Source: an uncultured Lachnospiraceae bacterium (GTDB lineage Bacteria > Bacillota > Clostridia > Lachnospirales > Lachnospiraceae). From it: a stretch of 64,000 bases of DNA. A program made the position numbers and the translations under genes. The notes beneath the pieces are model-generated. The model ran no database searches, had not been told where the DNA came from, and worked only from the letters and a program-made list of their open reading frames with translations. Shown here piece after piece: positions 1 to 8,155 of this stretch. Location: positions 1 to 64,000 of the forward strand of contig CAKRFU010000001.1 of NCBI GenBank assembly GCA_934320845.1, in the 5' to 3' direction. How positions within the stretch are numbered: position 1 is the stretch's first letter; every line of letters starts with the position of its first letter.

Positions 1-25
1 ATGGGCTAGCCATATAACTCTTCAT
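1..25 (-). CDS. rplM: 50S ribosomal protein L13, first codons only
   Basis: Only eight codons lie inside the window, reading M-K-S-Y-M-A-S-P on the minus strand. This fits the start of Lachnospiraceae L13 proteins (M-K-[ST]-[YF]-M-A-x-P). A strong ribosome site (AGGAGG, seven bases before the ATG) and a consensus promoter upstream support a highly expressed gene. L13 is an early-assembling 50S protein, normally followed by rpsI. The call rests on very few residues, so the next bases to the left would settle it. Confidence 0.6.
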
Positions 26-134
26 CCCAGTACCTCCTAACTTATTCACTTAGAATCTTATCTACTACATAAATTAAATATACTGCGCGTAGATGCTCTA
101 CCGGGGCTTTGGTTCAGCATGTCACACGCCACAT
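26..134 (-). promoter_or_regulatory. rplM 5' leader, possibly an L13 autoregulatory leader
   Basis: About 108 bases separate the predicted start of transcription (near 134) from the rplM start codon, much longer than needed for a ribosome site. Firmicutes are known to carry structured L13 leaders before rplM, used for feedback control. I have not matched this stretch to that family base by base; the assignment comes from position and length. Confidence 0.45.
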
Positions 135-140
135 TTCACT

Positions 141-169
141 ATTATACAATGTATTCATATAACTGTCAA
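141..169 (-). promoter_or_regulatory. Consensus sigma-A promoter of rplM
   Basis: On the minus strand TTGACA (164-169) and TATAAT (141-146) are both perfect and separated by exactly 17 bases. This is the strongest promoter seen in the window, as expected for a ribosomal protein operon. The rest of 1-361 shows no other convincing gene; the short plus-strand ORFs there overlap this promoter and leader. Confidence 0.85.
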
Positions 170-361
170 TCATTTTTTCACCAAAAACACCGGTTTTTAT
201 ATTATTTATTACAGTTCATTCATACCTCATTACAGCAACAATTATTTTTCAGTTCAACTGATTCTTTTCCTTTTTCTCTTCCATTTTTACATTCATTATT
301 CTATAATTAAGAATATATTTATTATATAAGCAATTATAATCAATTAAAACGAGGTTTAATT

Positions 362-907
362 ATGAACGTATTTTATCAGACCGACCGTCTAATTTTAAAT
401 ATACTGCAGCCTTCATGGGCTCCCATAATTTTAAATTTTTATAAAAAAAATAAAGATATCCTTGAACCTCTTGAGCCTGCAAGAAGTGACAGATTTTATA
501 CCGAATCATTTCAACGCGCAAATCTCTCTCTTGAATACAACAGTTTTTTCAAGAATAATTATATGCGTTACTGGATGTTCGATAAAAAAAATCCCGATTT
601 TCCTATCGGGACTATTTGTTTCAGCAATTTTTTAAGAGGTGCCTTTAGCAGTTGTATGGTCGGATACAAACTTGATAAAGGCTATACAAAAAAAGGTTAC
701 ATGACAGAAGCATTAAATTTTCTTCTTCCTGAAGTATGTTTTGACTATCCGCTTCACAGAATAGAAGCATACGTTATGCCTGATAACACAAGCTCAATAC
801 GTTTATTAAACAAACTCGGTTTTAAGCAGGAAGGTTATCTTCACGAATTTGCAAAAATAAACAATTCATGGGAAGACCACTTTCTGTATACCTACTTTAA
901 CGTATGA
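362..907 (+). CDS. GNAT-family N-acetyltransferase (RimJ/RimL-like)
   Basis: A 181-residue protein of the usual size for RimJ/RimL-like acetyltransferases, which move an acetyl group from acetyl-CoA to a protein N-terminus or small amine. The C-terminal half has the family pattern: a G-Y-x-L-x3-Y-x-x-K-G-Y-M-T-E-A segment (acetyl-CoA loop), then R-I-E-A-Y-V, N-x-x-S-I-R-L-L-x-K-L-G-F and E-G-Y. GAGG lies ahead of the ATG. The last 16 bases overlap the end of the convergent gene at 892. The substrate cannot be told from sequence. Confidence 0.88.
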   Translation: MNVFYQTDRLILNILQPSWAPIILNFYKKNKDILEPLEPARSDRFYTESFQRANLSLEYNSFFKNNYMRYWMFDKKNPDFPIGTICFSNFLRGAFSSCMVGYKLDKGYTKKGYMTEALNFLLPEVCFDYPLHRIEAYVMPDNTSSIRLLNKLGFKQEGYLHEFAKINNSWEDHFLYTYFNV

Positions 908-1980
908 ATCCAATATCCAAATGCCCCACATACATCCTTGACATCACCTATCGGCTGAAAATAAATAAAACCATGCTGCTTAGCTATTTTCTCATCATAC
1001 TCATTATAAATGCCCGGTGAACCTATTGCATACTGTACTTCTTTTTCATCTGTATTTATTTTGGCAAAAATAATATGTCTGTAACTGCAATATCCGTGAA
1101 GCAAAAATGCATTATTGGCGAGTACCCACATTTTTATCGGAAGACATCCTATATCTTTAAGCTCTATACGCACACTTTTCTCAATTATTCCCGACACAAA
1201 AGGATACATTATTGGAAATGTACTAAGTATTCTCTCTCCAAAATCTTTTTCCCCCTCATCATATACACTTGCCTTTATAATAACTTTTTCAGGATCAAAT
1301 TCTTCAAGCGACTCCTTTTCTGAAACATCCTGCGCAAAATCCGCTGACTCACGACTCTCATTGTTATCACTTTTAAATTTTTCAGTTTCAAAAGCCCCAT
1401 TCACACTTCCATCCCTGTCATTTACATCTGCCACGTTACTGTTTCCGGCTTCAACATTATTATTCTCTGCTGTTTCGCCTGAAATGCTGTCAGTTCCCGT
1501 CTCTTTGTTACTGTCTTTTTCAACCTTTTCACTGTTAAAAGCATTCTCTCTTGATTTATCCGTTTCAAATATACTATCCTTTCTTCCTGTCGGCGAAAAA
1601 ATTTCCATCTCTCCTAATTTTACTTCGTCTTTCACCCAGGAAGTTGCAAAAAACATTTCTTTCCCGATATACACTATCAGTCCATCAATATCATCAAATG
1701 AATACCCTGTCTGTTCAATATTTTCCCGATTCAGCATAAATCTGCTTACAAGATTTCCTGATTTCACACCCATATCAGAAACTTCTATACACTTTGCCCC
1801 ACGTTCTTTTTGAATATAAAGATACACTTTCGGATATACTTCAAATGGTATCATACGCATCTGAACCGTAAAACGGCACTGCTTATCCATAAGTTCTATC
1901 CTTACAAATCCCGTATTTTGGCTTTTTGCGCCATTTATGTATTTGTATAAATAAGAAACCATTCTTTTATATTGACCCAT
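892..1980 (-). CDS. DUF6128-like protein of unknown function
   Basis: A 362-residue protein with no signal peptide and no transmembrane segment. It has two compact parts, roughly residues 1-130 and 235-362, joined by about 100 residues of acidic, Ser/Asn/Glu-rich low-complexity linker. The ends resemble Lachnospiraceae proteins carrying DUF6128, which I recall from family knowledge and could not search. GGAGGCAGGTT precedes the ATG, so the start is sound. The gene stands alone, convergent with the acetyltransferase and divergent from mrp. No function is proposed. Confidence 0.7.
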   Translation of the reverse strand: MGQYKRMVSYLYKYINGAKSQNTGFVRIELMDKQCRFTVQMRMIPFEVYPKVYLYIQKERGAKCIEVSDMGVKSGNLVSRFMLNRENIEQTGYSFDDIDGLIVYIGKEMFFATSWVKDEVKLGEMEIFSPTGRKDSIFETDKSRENAFNSEKVEKDSNKETGTDSISGETAENNNVEAGNSNVADVNDRDGSVNGAFETEKFKSDNNESRESADFAQDVSEKESLEEFDPEKVIIKASVYDEGEKDFGERILSTFPIMYPFVSGIIEKSVRIELKDIGCLPIKMWVLANNAFLLHGYCSYRHIIFAKINTDEKEVQYAIGSPGIYNEYDEKIAKQHGFIYFQPIGDVKDVCGAFGYWIHTLK

Positions 1981-2160
1981 AACCTGCCTCCATCAATCAA
2001 ATATTCCCAGTAACCGAAATCAGTGTCGGCATCCACACTTATTCTGCCGTATGCTAAAGCATTAACTTATGCAATAGATTGCACTGCCACGCTGCAATCC
2101 AGCCAGTCCGTCAGATAACAATTCATATCAAAACATACATTGCTATCTATTTTTGCCCCT

Positions 2161-2187
2161 TGCATCATGATATAAATATATGATGCA
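2161..2187. repeat. Inverted repeat in the DUF6128/mrp intergenic region
   Basis: TGCATCAT (2161-2168) and ATGATGCA (2180-2187) form 8-bp arms about 30 bases upstream of the mrp -35 box. It has no T-run on either side, so it is not an obvious terminator; a protein-binding site is possible. The remainder of 1981-2216 has several short GC-richer hairpins but no gene. Confidence 0.4.
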
Positions 2188-2216
2188 TACACTGGTTTTA
2201 TGACTTTTTAAGCTTT

Positions 2217-2245
2217 TTGACACCTAAAATTTAAAATGATATACT
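2217..2245 (+). promoter_or_regulatory. Sigma-A promoter of the mrp-like gene
   Basis: TTGACA (2217-2222), 17-base spacer, TATACT (2240-2245). Transcription should begin near 2252, leaving a leader of about 130 bases before the start codon at 2384. Confidence 0.8.
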
Positions 2246-2260
2246 TTATCACATAATCAT

Positions 2261-2338
2261 TCAGGAACTTTATATCTGTAATAAAGCACACAGCACAGAT
2301 ATAAAGCGATATGACTTTTTTCTCGTTAACGTTCCTGA
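2261..2338 (+). promoter_or_regulatory. Nested inverted repeats in the mrp leader
   Basis: An outer pair TCAGGAAC (2261-2268) / GTTCCTGA (2331-2338) encloses a perfect 12-bp pair CTTTATATCTGT (2268-2279) / ACAGATATAAAG (2295-2306). All of it lies between the promoter and the ribosome site, so it would fold in the mRNA leader. No known riboswitch class is recognised. Confidence 0.55.
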
Positions 2339-2383
2339 CAATTCCATCAATATACAGATATGTGTGCAGAAATGAGGATTATT

Positions 2384-3214
2384 ATGAGTGAAAATTGCAG
2401 CCATGACTGTTCAAGCTGCGGTGAAGCATGTGCAAGCCGCGACCCAAAAAGTTTTATAGAGAAACCAAATCCAAAAAGCTCAATCAAAAAAGTAATTGGC
2501 GTTATCAGCGGAAAAGGCGGTGTTGGTAAGTCAATGATTTCTTCAATGCTTGCCGCAAACTTCCAAAAAAAAGGCTATCATACTGCTGTCCTTGATGCCG
2601 ACATTACCGGTCCTTCAATCCCTAAAGCATTTGGTATCACTGAACGTGCAAGAGGTGACGAAAGCGGAATTTATCCGGTTTATTCAAAGACAGGTATCCA
2701 GACAATGTCAGTAAATCTTCTCCTTGATGATGCTACTGACCCTGTTATTTGGCGTGGTCCTGTTATTGCAGGTACTGTAAAACAATTTTGGCAGGATGTA
2801 ATATGGACTGATGTAGACTATATGTTTGTAGACATGCCTCCGGGAACCGGCGATGTAGCACTTACCGTATTCCAATCAATTCCCGTTGACGGAATCGTCA
2901 TTGTAACATCACCTCAGGAACTTGTCTCAATGATAGTTGCAAAAGCCGTAAAGATGGCACAGATGATGAATGTCCCTATTATCGGTATTATTGAAAATAT
3001 GAGTTATGTAGAATGTCCTGACTGTGGAAAACACATAGAAGTATTCGGAAAAAGCCACCTCTCTGAAGTAGCTGCCGTATATAAACTTCCTGTACTCGGT
3101 CAGATACCTATGACACCTGCAATAGCTGCTGCAAGTGATGCCGGTGACGTTGAAAGCCTTGATGTAAACTGGTTCGACCAGGCAATAGAGGCAATCGTAA
3201 ACGCAACAAAATAA
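2384..3214 (+). CDS. Mrp/NBP35-family iron-sulfur carrier P-loop ATPase
   Basis: A 276-residue cytosolic ATPase of the Mrp/NBP35 family, scaffold or carrier proteins for 4Fe-4S cluster transfer. The N-terminus is Cys-rich (C-S-H-D-C-S-S-C-G-E-A-C), followed by the deviant Walker A S-G-K-G-G-V-G-K-S, a Walker B-like D-M-P-P-G-T-G-D, and a C-terminal C-P-D-C pair used for bridging-cluster binding. I chose the ATG at 2384 because GAGG stands just ahead of it; the ATG at 2360 lacks a site. A terminator follows. It has its own promoter and is not in an operon. Confidence 0.92.
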   Translation: MSENCSHDCSSCGEACASRDPKSFIEKPNPKSSIKKVIGVISGKGGVGKSMISSMLAANFQKKGYHTAVLDADITGPSIPKAFGITERARGDESGIYPVYSKTGIQTMSVNLLLDDATDPVIWRGPVIAGTVKQFWQDVIWTDVDYMFVDMPPGTGDVALTVFQSIPVDGIVIVTSPQELVSMIVAKAVKMAQMMNVPIIGIIENMSYVECPDCGKHIEVFGKSHLSEVAAVYKLPVLGQIPMTPAIAAASDAGDVESLDVNWFDQAIEAIVNATK

Positions 3215-3225
3215 ATATAAAAAAG

Positions 3226-3270
3226 ATGTCAGAGTCAAAATTAAGCGGTAATTGGCCCTGACATTTTTTA
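3226..3270 (+). terminator. Intrinsic terminator after the mrp-like gene
   Basis: ATGTCAG (3226-3232) pairs with CTGACAT (3258-3264) and is followed by a TTTTTT run. It lies between convergent genes and serves the plus strand. Confidence 0.75.
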
Positions 3271-3303
3271 TTTACAATTTACACTTGTTTCTTTCTTCTC
3301 TAT

Positions 3304-4194
3304 TTATTCCTGCGTTAAAATATTTATACCACCAATACCAATTTCCAATGAAAGTTTTGCCGCCTTAACAGCATCTTCAAGAGTTTCTGCTGCCGCAAGA
3401 AAACCATTTGGATGACAAAATCTAAGTGTTTTTATACCACTTATCTTTCTAAGCTCATCTGCTTCTTTTCCACACCATGACTCTGGGAAATCACATATTA
3501 AAGTATTATCTTCAGTGCTTACCGGCACGCCCTGAACACTGTACCCACCTCTATTTGACGGATACACAACGTATTTGTAACCACTGTCTATAACAACGCT
3601 CTTCCACGGTGCAAATTTTGATAATATAAGTATCTCGCCATCACATTTTTCCATATCCGCTTTAACAAGTTCGGCTGCTCTCAAAACCCCCTCAACTGCG
3701 TTAAAGTGATTTATAAGAATAACTTTTGCAAATTCAACAGCTTTTTTAAAGCAGCTATCATAATCCTGTTCTGAATCCCAGCCCGGATTAAATTCAGAAA
3801 TAATATTTGCTATGTCATTGTCGCAGCCTGTATTATCTGATTCATCAAGTGGCTGTATAAATTTCTCATCAAATCTGAGTGCCTCTTCCTCGCCAATACA
3901 CTGTGCTCCAAATTCTCTCCACAAAAGACCGAACGCAGCATAAGGGCAGCCGTTTTCCCTATATTCTTTGTCATCCTGATGATGGTCAAACCTTCCTCTT
4001 CCTATATCGTAAACTATTCCATCAAAATCTTTTGGCACATCAAATCCCCTTATAATTTGTATATCAGGTTTTATCATTTGAAGAAATGCTGTTGCAAAAA
4101 CATCATCTGAATGAAATTTTGCACCATGAGTAAACGCACATGAAGGAAGTTCAACTTTCCCCTCAAATATCTTTTCATCCACACCAAAACTCAT
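3304..4194 (-). CDS. MYG1-family protein (predicted metal-dependent hydrolase)
   Basis: A 296-residue protein of the MYG1/UPF0160 family, related to the DHH phosphoesterase superfamily; eukaryotic MYG1 acts as an RNA exonuclease, while bacterial members are uncharacterised. The metal-site signatures are visible: T-H-x-x-x-x-H-S-D-D-V-F-A near the N-terminus, then Y-D-I-G-R-G-R-F-D-H-H-Q. The ATG at 4194 is chosen because AAAGGAGG sits eight bases upstream; the longer reading frame has no ribosome site. A terminator separates it from icd upstream. Confidence 0.85.
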   Translation of the reverse strand: MSFGVDEKIFEGKVELPSCAFTHGAKFHSDDVFATAFLQMIKPDIQIIRGFDVPKDFDGIVYDIGRGRFDHHQDDKEYRENGCPYAAFGLLWREFGAQCIGEEEALRFDEKFIQPLDESDNTGCDNDIANIISEFNPGWDSEQDYDSCFKKAVEFAKVILINHFNAVEGVLRAAELVKADMEKCDGEILILSKFAPWKSVVIDSGYKYVVYPSNRGGYSVQGVPVSTEDNTLICDFPESWCGKEADELRKISGIKTLRFCHPNGFLAAAETLEDAVKAAKLSLEIGIGGINILTQE

Positions 4195-4217
4195 AAAAAA
4201 ACCTCCTTTACTTTTAA

Positions 4218-4255
4218 AACAGGCACCCTCAGAACACAAAAATTCATAGGGTGCC
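4218..4255 (-). terminator. Terminator between icd and the MYG1 gene
   Basis: On the minus strand GGCACCCT (4255-4248) pairs with AGGGTGCC (4229-4222), followed by a short T-run. It ends the icd transcript or attenuates readthrough into the MYG1-family gene. Confidence 0.65.
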
Positions 4256-4289
4256 GGAAATGTTAATATGTTATTTAGTATAAGTTGTA

Positions 4290-5501
4290 CTAAGCGAGTT
4301 CTTTATCAAGATTTTCTCTGATTGCCTTAATGAAGTCCTGACTGTTTAATACTGTCACATCTTCAAGTGTTGTGATAAGTGCAAGATCTTTTGTCATCTT
4401 TCCTGACTCAATAGTTCCGAGTGTTGCTTTTTCAAGTTTGTCCGCAAATGTCATGAGTTCAGGAATATTGTCGAGTTCACCTCTCTTGCGAAGTGCTCCT
4501 GACCATGCAAATATTGTAGCAACTGAGTTTGTAGATGTCTCCTCACCTTTAAGATGTTTATAATAATGTCTCTGAACTGTTCCATGAGCAGCTTCATACT
4601 CATAAACTCCTGTAGGTGAAACGAGTACAGATGTCATCATGGCAAGTGAACCGCATGCTGATGATACCATATCACTCATAACGTCACCATCATAGTTCTT
4701 GCATGCCCAAATAAATCCGCCCTTCGCTTTCATAACACGGGCAACAGCATCATCAATAAGTGTATAGAAATATTCTATGCCTGCTGCTTCAAATTTATCT
4801 TTGTACTCAGCTTCATAAATATCATTAAATATATCTTTGAAGTTGTGGTCATAAATTTTTGAAATTGTGTCTTTTGTCGCAAACCATAAATCCTGTTTTG
4901 TATCAAGAGCATAATTGAAACATGCTTTTGCAAAACTTGTGATAGATTTGTCTGTATTATGTATTCCCTGAATAATTCCAGGACCTGTAAATTCCTGAAT
5001 AGTCTTGCGGATTTCTTTTCCGTCCTCACCTGTAAATACAAGTTCTGCTTTTCCGGCTCCCGGAACTTTAATTTCTGTATTTTTATAAACATCACCATAT
5101 GCATGTCTTGCAAGTGTGATAGGCTTCTCCCAATTCTTTACGCAAGGTGTGATTCCCTTAACCTGAATAGGAGCACGGAATACTGTTCCATCAAGAGCAG
5201 CTCTGATAGTACCATTTGGTGACTTCCACATCTCTTTAAGATCATACTCTGTCATTCTTGCAGCATTCGGTGTGATAGTTGCACATTTAACTGCAACACC
5301 ATACTTCTTAGTAGCTTCTGCAGACTCTATTGTAACCTTGTCATCTGTCTCATTACGATGCTCAAGACCAAGATCATAATATTCTGTCTTTAAATCTATA
5401 TATGGAAGTAAAAGCTCATCTTTGATAATCTTCCAAAGTATGCGTGTCATCTCATCCCCATCCATCTCTACAAGTGGAGTTGTCATTTTAATTTTGTCCA
5501 T
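4290..5501 (-). CDS. icd: NADP-dependent isocitrate dehydrogenase
   Basis: About 403 residues, matching the homodimeric NADP-linked isocitrate dehydrogenases of the eukaryote-like subfamily. It oxidises isocitrate to 2-oxoglutarate and CO2, here probably supplying 2-oxoglutarate for glutamate synthesis rather than running a full cycle. Recognisable segments include [12 protein letters not shown] at the N-terminus, the substrate loop [15 protein letters not shown] near the metal site, and E-A-A-H-G-T-V. GGAGGG precedes ATGATG; the second ATG (5501) has the better spacing. It has its own promoter and terminator. Confidence 0.95.
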   Translation of the reverse strand: MDKIKMTTPLVEMDGDEMTRILWKIIKDELLLPYIDLKTEYYDLGLEHRNETDDKVTIESAEATKKYGVAVKCATITPNAARMTEYDLKEMWKSPNGTIRAALDGTVFRAPIQVKGITPCVKNWEKPITLARHAYGDVYKNTEIKVPGAGKAELVFTGEDGKEIRKTIQEFTGPGIIQGIHNTDKSITSFAKACFNYALDTKQDLWFATKDTISKIYDHNFKDIFNDIYEAEYKDKFEAAGIEYFYTLIDDAVARVMKAKGGFIWACKNYDGDVMSDMVSSACGSLAMMTSVLVSPTGVYEYEAAHGTVQRHYYKHLKGEETSTNSVATIFAWSGALRKRGELDNIPELMTFADKLEKATLGTIESGKMTKDLALITTLEDVTVLNSQDFIKAIRENLDKELA

Positions 5502-5568
5502 CATTAGCCCTCCGATTTCTGTCATTTATATCTGATACATTTACTTATGCATTTAAATGTTCTGAATA

Positions 5569-5597
5569 ATTGTATCACATTTTCTTACACTTGTCTA
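5569..5597 (-). promoter_or_regulatory. Sigma-A promoter of icd
   Basis: Minus strand: TAGACA (5592-5597), 17-base spacer, TACAAT (5569-5574), about 65 bases ahead of the icd start codon. Confidence 0.65.
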
Positions 5598-5655
5598 TTT
5601 TCCACAAAATCAGCTAAGCATTTTTGTAGATTCATACAATATTTCAATTGAAGCA

Positions 5656-5684
5656 TTGACTTTTTCGTAAATGACATTTACGAT
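5656..5684 (+). promoter_or_regulatory. Promoter with an internal palindromic operator
   Basis: TTGACT (5656-5661), 17-base spacer, TACGAT (5679-5684). A perfect inverted repeat, CGTAAATG-A-CATTTACG (5666-5682), fills the spacer and enters the -10 box. A repressor bound there would block RNA polymerase. The regulator is not identifiable from the site. Confidence 0.7.
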
Positions 5685-5718
5685 ACATCTATCGCAGCCT
5701 TCCGGTAAGGAGGGGACT

Positions 5719-6717
5719 ATGAACAAAAAATTCTTAAACTTGTTAACTCTTGCAGCTATTCTAATTTCTTGTATCCCATACAATGTAAAAGCAAACGCTG
5801 CATCAAACTACCCCATTATATTACTTTCATGTTACCAAAAAACATTGAAAATAGGTGACTCTTTTTATCTTGCCGCTGTTTCTTCAAACGGCAGTATTCC
5901 GACATTTAAAAGTACAAGCAGTAAAATTGCTTCAGTCACATCGTTAGGCGAAGTAACTGCAAAATCCCCCGGTACATGCAAAATAAATGTAAAAGATAGA
6001 CGAACTGAGATAAGCTGCAAACTCACGGTGACAAAAACAAAAATAGTTTTATCTCAAAAATCAATTTCCATTGAACATAATGAATCGTTCAAGTTAAATG
6101 TTACAACTTCAACAAAAGGAGAAATAACTTATAAAAGTAATAAGACAAGTATTGCTGCTGTCGATGAAAACGGTACCGTCACAGGTTGCAAACCAGGCAA
6201 TGCAATAATATCTGTCAAAGCAGATACAACAACAGTCCAATGCAAAGTAAAAGTTAAAACTCCTACTATTAAACTTAATCATTCTTCATTAAGCATGTAC
6301 AGAGGACAATCCGCAAAAATAACTGCTGAAGTTTCATCAAAAATAAACCCTGTATGGAAATCAAACCGGACAAGCGTTGCAAATATAGACGAAAACGGAT
6401 GTGTTACAGCAATGAAACACGGTACGGCACTTATAACTGCAACCGTAGACGGCATCAAAAAAATATGTGAAGTAACCGTAAAGCCGCCTGTCATAAAACT
6501 AAGCAAAACATCCGTAACATTAGACCCTGGTGGTGAAATTACTTTAGAAGCCAATGTATCATCAGGCAATACTCCAAAATGGATTTCTAAAAAAACGTCT
6601 GTTGCCACTGTCAGCCAAAAAGGTGTAATCAGAGCAAAAAAAGCCGGTACTGCTATCATTACTGTATCTGAAGATGGTGCTCAGGCAATCTGCACCGTAA
6701 TCGTAAAACAAAAATAA
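5719..6717 (+). CDS. Secreted BIG2 (bacterial Ig-like) repeat protein
   Basis: A 332-residue exported protein: a signal peptide (basic start, hydrophobic core, A-N-A-A cut region near residue 28) and then four tandem BIG2 domains of about 75 residues. Each repeat carries the pattern W/T-x-S-x-x-x-S-V-A-x-V-x-x-x-G-x-V-x-A-x-x-x-G-x-A-x-I-x-V. BIG2 domains are surface adhesion or spacer modules in many Clostridia. No sortase motif or membrane anchor is seen at the C-terminus, so it may be released. AAGGAGGGG sets the start at 5719. Expression looks operator-controlled. Confidence 0.88.
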   Translation: MNKKFLNLLTLAAILISCIPYNVKANAASNYPIILLSCYQKTLKIGDSFYLAAVSSNGSIPTFKSTSSKIASVTSLGEVTAKSPGTCKINVKDRRTEISCKLTVTKTKIVLSQKSISIEHNESFKLNVTTSTKGEITYKSNKTSIAAVDENGTVTGCKPGNAIISVKADTTTVQCKVKVKTPTIKLNHSSLSMYRGQSAKITAEVSSKINPVWKSNRTSVANIDENGCVTAMKHGTALITATVDGIKKICEVTVKPPVIKLSKTSVTLDPGGEITLEANVSSGNTPKWISKKTSVATVSQKGVIRAKKAGTAIITVSEDGAQAICTVIVKQK

Positions 6718-6836
6718 AAAACTTAATTTCCATTGTCATAAAACAAAAACACTGATGAAACAGTAGCACTATTATCAATAAATACGTTACATTATATTAT
6801 ATAGGAAGGCTGCGAACCAATATAAAAACTTTGTAT

Positions 6837-8147
6837 TTACTTCAATGATTTTATATCAATTTTTCCCGTATCTGCATTATGAGGCATCTCTTTAAGAAGA
6901 ATAATCTTCCTCGGCATCTCAAAATGTGCAAGTTTCTTTCTTATATATGCATATATCTCCTGCTCAAACTCTGCACATGATTTTTCATTATTAAATATAT
7001 TATCTCTGGCACTTTCCTTGACTGAAACATATGCAGTAAGTATATCCTTTTCTTTCTCCATAACAACTGCCGCTTCACTTACATTGTCATATTCACATAT
7101 AGCTGCCTCAATTTTCGCCTTTGAAACTTTTCTCCCTCTTATTCCTACTATATCATCAGAACGCCCCTCAAAATAAAGATTTCCGTCATCATCAAAATAT
7201 CCTCTGTCTTTTAGAGAAAACGGACATTTTACTCCATATACGTGAAAATCATTTGTAACGTAAATCTCTCCATCTTTAACGCTCACATCCACCTTTGGAA
7301 ACGGTTTTCCGATAAGATTTCTCTTTGTATTCATATTTTCATCGGTCACATACGAAATATAATTCAGTTCACTTGCCCCATAATACAAAATTACCCTCGT
7401 ATTCGGGAAAAGTTTTTTTAATGCTTCGGCATCTTTTTTTCCAAGACTCTGCGAACCTGATAAAATCATTTTTATATTAACATTCTTCTCCTTAAAACAT
7501 TCCGGTATGCACATTAGTTTCGACGGAATAAGATAAATAACATCCGCATCCCACTGTTTTACAGCTTTTTCCCACATTTTAGGATTAAACTTGTTTTCCA
7601 CAATAGTAACTGCACCTGCAAAAAGCTGAGCCATAACAAGATTTAGATTCCCTGTAAAAGCCAGACTTCCCTGAACAAACATCCTGCTGTTTTCATTTAT
7701 CTCAAATATTTCATTCTGAATAGGAAAAAAATCACACCAGCTTTCATAAGTTCTATAAAGAATTTTCGGTATTCCTGTTGTTCCCGATGTCATAACAGCC
7801 ATGCAGACTTCATCCGGTATTTCAGTTATTTTTGGAAGTTCCGTTATGTCGTGCTGAACAATCATAGGTATGATTCCAATTTTATTACACGCAAGAAACA
7901 ATATCAATTGTTCAAGAAATGACCTGCTTTTTATTGTATATACTTTTTTCCCATTTTTTTCATCTTCACCGATTTTCTTCCACGTTCCATTATTGACTGA
8001 ATCATACATTTTATCCTCATTTAATGACAGATTCGCTGAAACCTCATCAATTATCTGTATAAGCTCACCATATGTATACGGTATTCCATCTTCAACAACA
8101 GCAAGTTTTTCCAGTTCTTTTTCGCATATCATTTTGTAATAATTCAT
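6837..8147 (-). CDS. AMP-binding acyl ligase (YhfT-like)
   Basis: A 436-residue member of the adenylate-forming family, which activates a carboxylic acid with ATP, usually to an acyl-CoA. Visible motifs: M-T-S-G-T-T-G-I-P-K (P-loop), Y-Y-G-A-S-E, D-R-G-Y-F-D-D-D-G-x-L-Y-F-E-G-R, and the C-terminal catalytic lysine in N-A-D-T-G-K-I-D. It is shorter than typical ligases (500 or more). GAGG ahead of ATG 8147 fixes the start, eight bases after the thiolase stop. Its place beside a thiolase and divergent bioY resembles the BirA-controlled yhfUTS cluster of Bacillus subtilis, so the substrate may be a biotin/pimelate-related or fatty acid; this is inference. Confidence 0.82.
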   Translation of the reverse strand: MNYYKMICEKELEKLAVVEDGIPYTYGELIQIIDEVSANLSLNEDKMYDSVNNGTWKKIGEDEKNGKKVYTIKSRSFLEQLILFLACNKIGIIPMIVQHDITELPKITEIPDEVCMAVMTSGTTGIPKILYRTYESWCDFFPIQNEIFEINENSRMFVQGSLAFTGNLNLVMAQLFAGAVTIVENKFNPKMWEKAVKQWDADVIYLIPSKLMCIPECFKEKNVNIKMILSGSQSLGKKDAEALKKLFPNTRVILYYGASELNYISYVTDENMNTKRNLIGKPFPKVDVSVKDGEIYVTNDFHVYGVKCPFSLKDRGYFDDDGNLYFEGRSDDIVGIRGRKVSKAKIEAAICEYDNVSEAAVVMEKEKDILTAYVSVKESARDNIFNNEKSCAEFEQEIYAYIRKKLAHFEMPRKIILLKEMPHNADTGKIDIKSLK

Positions 8148-8155
8148 AATAATCC

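Noticed and set aside
93..329. Plus-strand ORFs of 60-78 residues
   Set aside because: They run across the perfect rplM promoter and leader, lack ribosome sites and have low-complexity Tyr/Phe/Ser-rich products.
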